Shown: piece by piece, positions 59,006-64,000 of the stretch | Position numbering within the stretch: the stretch's first letter is position 1 | Layout: each line of letters begins with the position of its first letter | Origin: Brachyhypopomus gauderio | Taxonomy: Eukaryota; Chordata; Actinopteri; Gymnotiformes; Hypopomidae | Direction of reading: 5' to 3' | Assembly: GCF_052324685.1 (NCBI RefSeq) | Contig: NC_135220.1 | Location: 11,792,300-11,856,299 of the forward strand | DNA: 64,000 nucleotides | Notes under the pieces: generated by a model | Told to the model about the DNA's origin: nothing | Database searches by the model: none | Seen by the model: only the letters and a program-made list of their open reading frames with translations | Program-made: the position numbers and the translations under genes

Positions 59006-59410
59006 TCAAAAATCTGGAGCTGGTTTGTAATGGATAATTGAAACTTGGAAAGAAAGTTGACCGTTATGCACCTGAGTGACGTTAAGTTGGTAATAGACCT
59101 CAGTAGTAGGTCGCTTGGCGCTGGGTGAAGACCCGTCTGGGTCGGAGCTGAGGCGGTGCACACACTTCCGCTCCTCACGCGCTCGTCTGCCTTCTCTAGA
59201 GCCTGGCGCACCAGACAGAGATGCCACCGCATCTTCCCTGCAGTCATCGCCGTTGGGCACAAAGGCGTCCGCGGTTGCCACGGGCCTCTCTAAAGCCACG
59301 TGCCCTTCGCCCCCCTGTGAGTAGAGGTCGTGGTTGGCCTCTGGGGGCGCCGTGGTGCCTTTCGTCACATGGGTGTCGTGGCAGTAGATGGGCTCCTCAG
59401 CCGAGGCCAT
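59006..59410 (-). pseudogene. usp42 tail fragment T2, copy B
   Basis: 134 codons, same composite structure as 17183-17587 with a few substitutions, so the fusion predates the large duplication. Confidence 0.6.
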
Positions 59411-59569
59411 CTGGGTGCAAGGTTGGCTTAGCTGGCGTCTCGGGGGCTGAATGGGGCTTGTGCGGAGGCGGGGACAGCGGGGGTAGCGACATGCTGAGTG
59501 AGAGGCTCGGACATCGCTTTTGTCTGTCCAGAAGAAGGCGAAGGAGGGAGCGAGGCATCAGAGCACCGT

Positions 59570-62500
59570 CTACTGACTCTGGTAATAGTCCTCAGTAGTA
59601 GGTCGCTTGGCGCTGGGTGAAGACCCGTCTGGGTCGGAGCTGAGGTGGCGCTTACGTTTGTCTAAGCTGTGGCCAGAGCGACACTCCATACGAGGCTCCT
59701 CCTCCAAGTTGTGCCTCCTCCTCTTCTTTTTCTTCTCTGATGGGTCCCTCTCAGAACTCCTGCAGATTGAAAAGGATTTTGCTTAAGGAAACTGTAGTAC
59801 ACTTTCTGGCTTATGGTTGCTAGATTTTCTACAACAGTAACAGTTCCGTTTGCTGACCCCTCCTGGTCACACACAGTATAGCAATGGCCGTTCTCATGCA
59901 ACATAAATAGCTCCTTACCTCCGCTTGTCCTTGTTCTTCTTCTTGGATTTCTTGTGTTTTTTGATAGGCCGCTCTTCACATGGCTCCTCCCTGTCCGACA
60001 GGCTACGCTTTTGTGCCTGGGGCCGCGGGGCAGGGCTGGCGGGGCGTGGTGCTTTAGCCCGCTTGTGTCTCGAGTCTTTCTTCCCAACATAGTACTCAAA
60101 TGAGCGAGGGAAGTCACCTTGACCATTCTCCACATCCCGGTCTCGTTCGTCCTTGCTGCTGTGATGGCGCCGGTGGTGGTAGTGGTCTCGGCGGTGGTGG
60201 GTGTGCCCGTCTCGGTGCCGATCTCCCTCTCGCTCTCCAGAGATCCTCTCTCGACTGGCCGAGCGATCCTTATCAGTATGGTGGTCTCTGTTGGGACGAT
60301 GGCGATGGCGATGGCGATGGCGGTGCCCGTAGCGCTCCCGACTCCGGGTTTCCCGCTCTTGATAATGTCCCTGCCTGGATCTGCCTCGCTCCTTCAGGGT
60401 GGAGGAAAGGTGTGGCTGCTCAGAGTCTTTATCACACTTCCGCTCCTTATGCGCTCGTCTGCCTTCACTAGAGCCTGGCGCACCAGACAGAGATGCTGCC
60501 ACATCTTCCCTGCGGTCAAGCAGGGAAGCTGCTCTATTGTGAGCGGTGGTGCCACCGTTCACCTGCACAGGCCGTCTGAGGTCTGAGGTCGGGGATGCGG
60601 CAGCCGAAGAACTGCAGGGGCTGGGCTGGCTCTTCGGGACGCTGCTGCCAGGCTTTGAGCCACCTTGGTCCTCCTTCATGGGAGAGTTATTCTGCAAAGT
60701 GAACAGCGGTCAGTTATGGGAAATCTGAATATAAGGAACAGAAAGTAAGAGTTTAACAGTGTAAACAAACAAAACACAGTCCTCTCAATTATACTAGTGA
60801 ACAATAACAACCAGTTCCCAGTCAGATTTCCTGGCATGGTGCAGTAGTGTGGTGATACCTTTGCCATGTGAGGAGGAAGCTGTGGACTGATGATGGAGGT
60901 GGAGGTGAACTGAGGCCCGTTCACCTTGGCCGTGCTGACCGGGCGAGGGGAGCAATGACCGGGACCACGGGTCACAGAGTTACAGTCAATAAAAGTGTAT
61001 AAAATGCCTTTCTAAATATTCCACTATTCAAAAATCTGGAGCTGGTTTAAACATTAAGTTGAACTTACCGGATGTAGAACAGTAAATATGCTTGTTGATT
61101 CAGCACTGATTGTATGTCGCTTACAGTTACTGATGCGTCGTTCATCTTATACCACTGCCCATTACCAGACTGAAATAAAAACATTATTCCATCCATTAGC
61201 TAGAGCAGAAACTCAGTGCAAAAACGCAGAGAATGCTGAAACCGCGCAGCACATCAAACCTTCACATAGCAGTAGTAGTGTCCAGCGTGGCAGCTAAACC
61301 CGGAGTGGACCAGCACAGCGTACAGGCCGTAGAGCTGTGGCTCTCCGTGGGACTGCGACATGAACGGACGCATGTCCAGATACTCTGGATACCTCACGTC
61401 CTGCACAGGGGGACAGAGAACAGTTGTGCAATGGCATAGATCACGTGAAACGACTAAGGAAAGTGTACAACAGTGCGGCAGAATTAAGTACGGTGGTCAA
61501 ACCTTTGCAATTTTGCCTCCGTAGAAGTCGAAGCGCTTTAGAGTAATGGTGAGCACATTCGAGCTACGGTGGACGGTAAATCTTTTCGAGGCATGAACCA
61601 TTTTGTTACATCTACAAACACAACCAAATTCACAATGAGGACAGAAAAGATAATAGGCAACACAGACCACAGTAAATTCACCACTAGTGGTCCCATGACA
61701 ACAAATAGAGCTTGGTTTATCTCCAGAGATAAACCGGTGTGCCTCATACTTATCCAAGATAGTCTTGCCGTGTGTTAAGGGACAGAAGTAAAGAGCACCT
61801 TTATCCCTCTTATCCATTGGTTTCAAAGCACTCTGTAGTACGTGGCCGAAGACGGCTTTTTGAGTTTTATGTGAAAATATTTTGAAAATGAGGCTGGCAG
61901 TTTGTATCCGCCTTCCTGAGTCTAAAGTTACTGGTCATGCTACTTTTGGAAAAAACACATGGTTACCCTGTTGGACGGCATGGTGGAGCAGATCTGAGCT
62001 GGGACACTTACTTGGTGCACTTGTAGGCATTGTCTCCATCAAGCTGCTCAGGCTTAACAAACTGCTCAAGAGCTTTGGTGATGGTTGGAGCAGTCTACAA
62101 AACACATGTAAACACGCTTAGGCACAGACACAGGGCTAAAGAAAATCTTGTCAAACTGATCCTATGATGCTTTACATCTCAGACACCAGTTTGGGACAAG
62201 CAATTATCAATTCACTAAGTAATCATTAATTCACTAAGACAGCAACTCTCACTACGAGACTAAATTGTAAGCCAGACATGCCATGATTAGCAGACCTAAT
62301 TAATAATCTAAACAAATGTCCACCTCACACATGTACACACACACGCACACACACTTTAACAAACTGATAGAATCAATTTCAAAGCCCAGATCATTTCTAG
62401 GCACATCTTTATAAAAGATACAACAAAGTGACTAATGGCTACCTCAATGTCCAGTGCAATGTCCAAATACTGATCAAACGTATCAGATACTCCATTGCAA

Positions 62501-63444
62501 TTCAAACACTCCACTGTGAAATCAGAAAGAATATAATCAATTTAACTGATCAAAAACATCTCAAATAGCATTGCCAGTCATACACATTGAACACTTATGA
62601 AATAAATAACTTATAGTAACGTTTTACAGTAAATACCATTTTACCATTTGATGTTCACAAATTGGAATGAAGTATGACTGACAAACTCACATCTTGATCT
62701 CAGGTAACCTCCAAATATCTGATGGATCAGAGTGGTTGCCTGTGTTTGCCTGTCCAGTCTGATTAAATAAAAACATCAGACAAGGCAGAAAATGTAATTT
62801 ATTCAGATAGAAACTAAAACAAGAAATTAAAAAGAGAATATAAACAAACATGCAATTGTAAGAGTACAGCCTTTAAGTGTATCTAAACGGCTTTCTGAAT
62901 AACGCTTTCTAAAAGCACAAAGCAGAACAGAAATGAGGTCTGACGTGAAAAATGCCAGAAACTAGAACGACGCAGCGATTCCCTGATGGATTCATCTCCA
63001 CACGTAACTGGAAAAGTCAAACGCTTCATTCTGAATGTAGGCTGCTGGCTGGCCAGTAGTGGAGAGATGTTGAGAAGCAGCAGCTGGCACCGCATCAAAG
63101 CAACTTGGGAGAGAGCGCACAGCCCACATACAGAGCGCTGGTGGACTAACGTGTTAGCCACACATAAACAAGCTGTCGACTGTGGTATGGAAGAGAGGGG
63201 TGAGAGTAAACCACCCTGTATGCCTGTGCAGTTTCTGCACAAATGCAGGACTACTTCTATTTTCTTAGACCAACCTGGCCTCATTTAGATACAGGACAAT
63301 CTTAATAACTGGTGGATACATCAGCAATTTTCTTCACACCGGTATCAAGCACCAGTCTCCGCTCTTTTTTCAGTCAGTGAAATGGAAAGCACAAAAAACG
63401 CCAAAAAAGGACCCTTGGATCCATGTATTTACTCTCCAAATAAT

Positions 63445-63494
<50 letters not shown>

Positions 63495-64000
63495 ACCTGA
63501 CTAACAGCCACAGCTGCACCTGCTAGAAGTAACATTTTTAAATATCTGTCTGCAAGAAGAGTCAAGTAACAATTCTGCGACCCACAGATATCCAACAAAC
63601 ATGCTAAGAAATAGATGAATGCTAAAATTTCAATAATTTAGCAACTTGAGCAATGATATAGGGTGTGGTCCAAGTAAACATACGTGCTCCAAAACAGGCA
63701 GGACTCTTGCATAGTGTCCACTGTGTACCGCAAGAACTCATGAGCGTCTTCTTGACTCCCAAAACAGAAATGACTTGCAATACCTTTGTAAAAGAAAAGG
63801 AGATGGACCACAATTAGAAATGTTCATATTTAATGGTGCTCAAAGGAATATGATGTTGCTTTTGTCCATCACCATTTGCATACTCACATTTTAGTTCATT
63901 CAGCACACTGATGGGTTTAATGACTTTTCCTGAATTGGCAAACACCTGGGTGATGTGATTCTCCATGATGCACATCATGCAAAATCCAGGTTCATGACCT
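59570..64000 (-). CDS. usp42: USP42-like deubiquitinase, copy B, exons 4 to end (5' part beyond the window)
   Basis: Exons on the - strand: 63998-63888 ([20 protein letters not shown]), 63783-63684 ([15 protein letters not shown]), 62758-62691, 62513-62443, 62094-62012, 61611-61503, 61400-61260 (His box), 61169-61069, then tail T1 (about 60,985-60,859; 60691-59919; 59759-59570). The tail has one more His-Arg pair ([13 protein letters not shown]) than copy A from a 6-bp repeat gain. The Cys-box exon should lie just right of the window. The same phase problem between exon 11 and T1 as in copy A applies. Confidence 0.8.

Larger units (their letters stand above)
40787..64000. repeat. Tandem segmental duplication, copy B (continues past the window)
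   Basis: Starts abruptly inside the SAP exon of the Zisupton-like gene (GAGGAGCTCCTGCTGTATAA, matching about 2,320), fused to the truncated LTR element on its left. It runs in the same order and orientation as copy A to the window end, which matches about 22,159. Confidence 0.9.

Overview
The window is nuclear DNA from a teleost fish. The evidence is intron-rich vertebrate genes (a USP42 deubiquitinase), a sushi-type chromodomain Ty3/Gypsy retrotransposon, an L2/Rex-like LINE, a tRNA-derived SINE, hAT-type and other MITEs, and a SWIM/Ulp1 gene of the Zisupton/HMGXB3 kind. There is nothing bacterial, and no CRISPR, rRNA or tRNA gene was seen.

The dominant structure is a head-to-tail tandem segmental duplication. 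Copy A (about 2,320-22,157) is repeated as copy B (40,787 to the window end), with about 17 kb of sequence unique within the window between them. In order, each copy holds: a degraded, multi-exon Zisupton-like gene (+ strand) with two solo LTRs; a Gypsy retrotransposon (- strand) lying in a 20-bp minisatellite; and the 3' half of usp42 (- strand). The copies are nearly identical but carry different deletions. Copy B also has an extra internal duplication of about 4.6 kb that repeats usp42 catalytic exons 6-11 and one C-terminal tail. An unresolved assembly (two haplotypes placed in tandem) is the main alternative explanation.

Layout: 1-7.7 kb Zisupton-like gene A; 8.0-13.7 kb Gypsy A; 13.7-15.4 kb minisatellite; 15.9-25.4 kb usp42 with duplicated tails; 25.4-26.0 kb head-to-head promoter region; 26.0-30.5 kb HECT/zinc-finger E3-like pseudogene (+); 30.9-34.4 kb LINE; 34.6-34.9 kb SINE; 35.3-38.5 kb integrase-domain (DDE) gene (-) broken by hAT and nested MITE insertions; 38.8-39.1 kb hAT transposase piece; 39.9-40.8 kb 3' part of an LTR element, ending exactly at the duplication junction; 40.8-45.7 kb Zisupton-like gene B; 46.5-54.7 kb minisatellite split by Gypsy B; 55.2-64 kb rearranged usp42 copy B, cut by the window end at exon 4.

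How the genes relate: usp42 is the only gene that looks like an ordinary host gene with a full catalytic triad (Cys box exon 3, His box exon 10, Asn/Asp exon 11). The HECT-like and integrase-like genes converge on each other and both belong to families that are multi-copy in fish. They may be remains of one two-gene DNA transposon, which is inference. Exon coordinates were read by eye from splice signals and reading frame and should be treated as close estimates.
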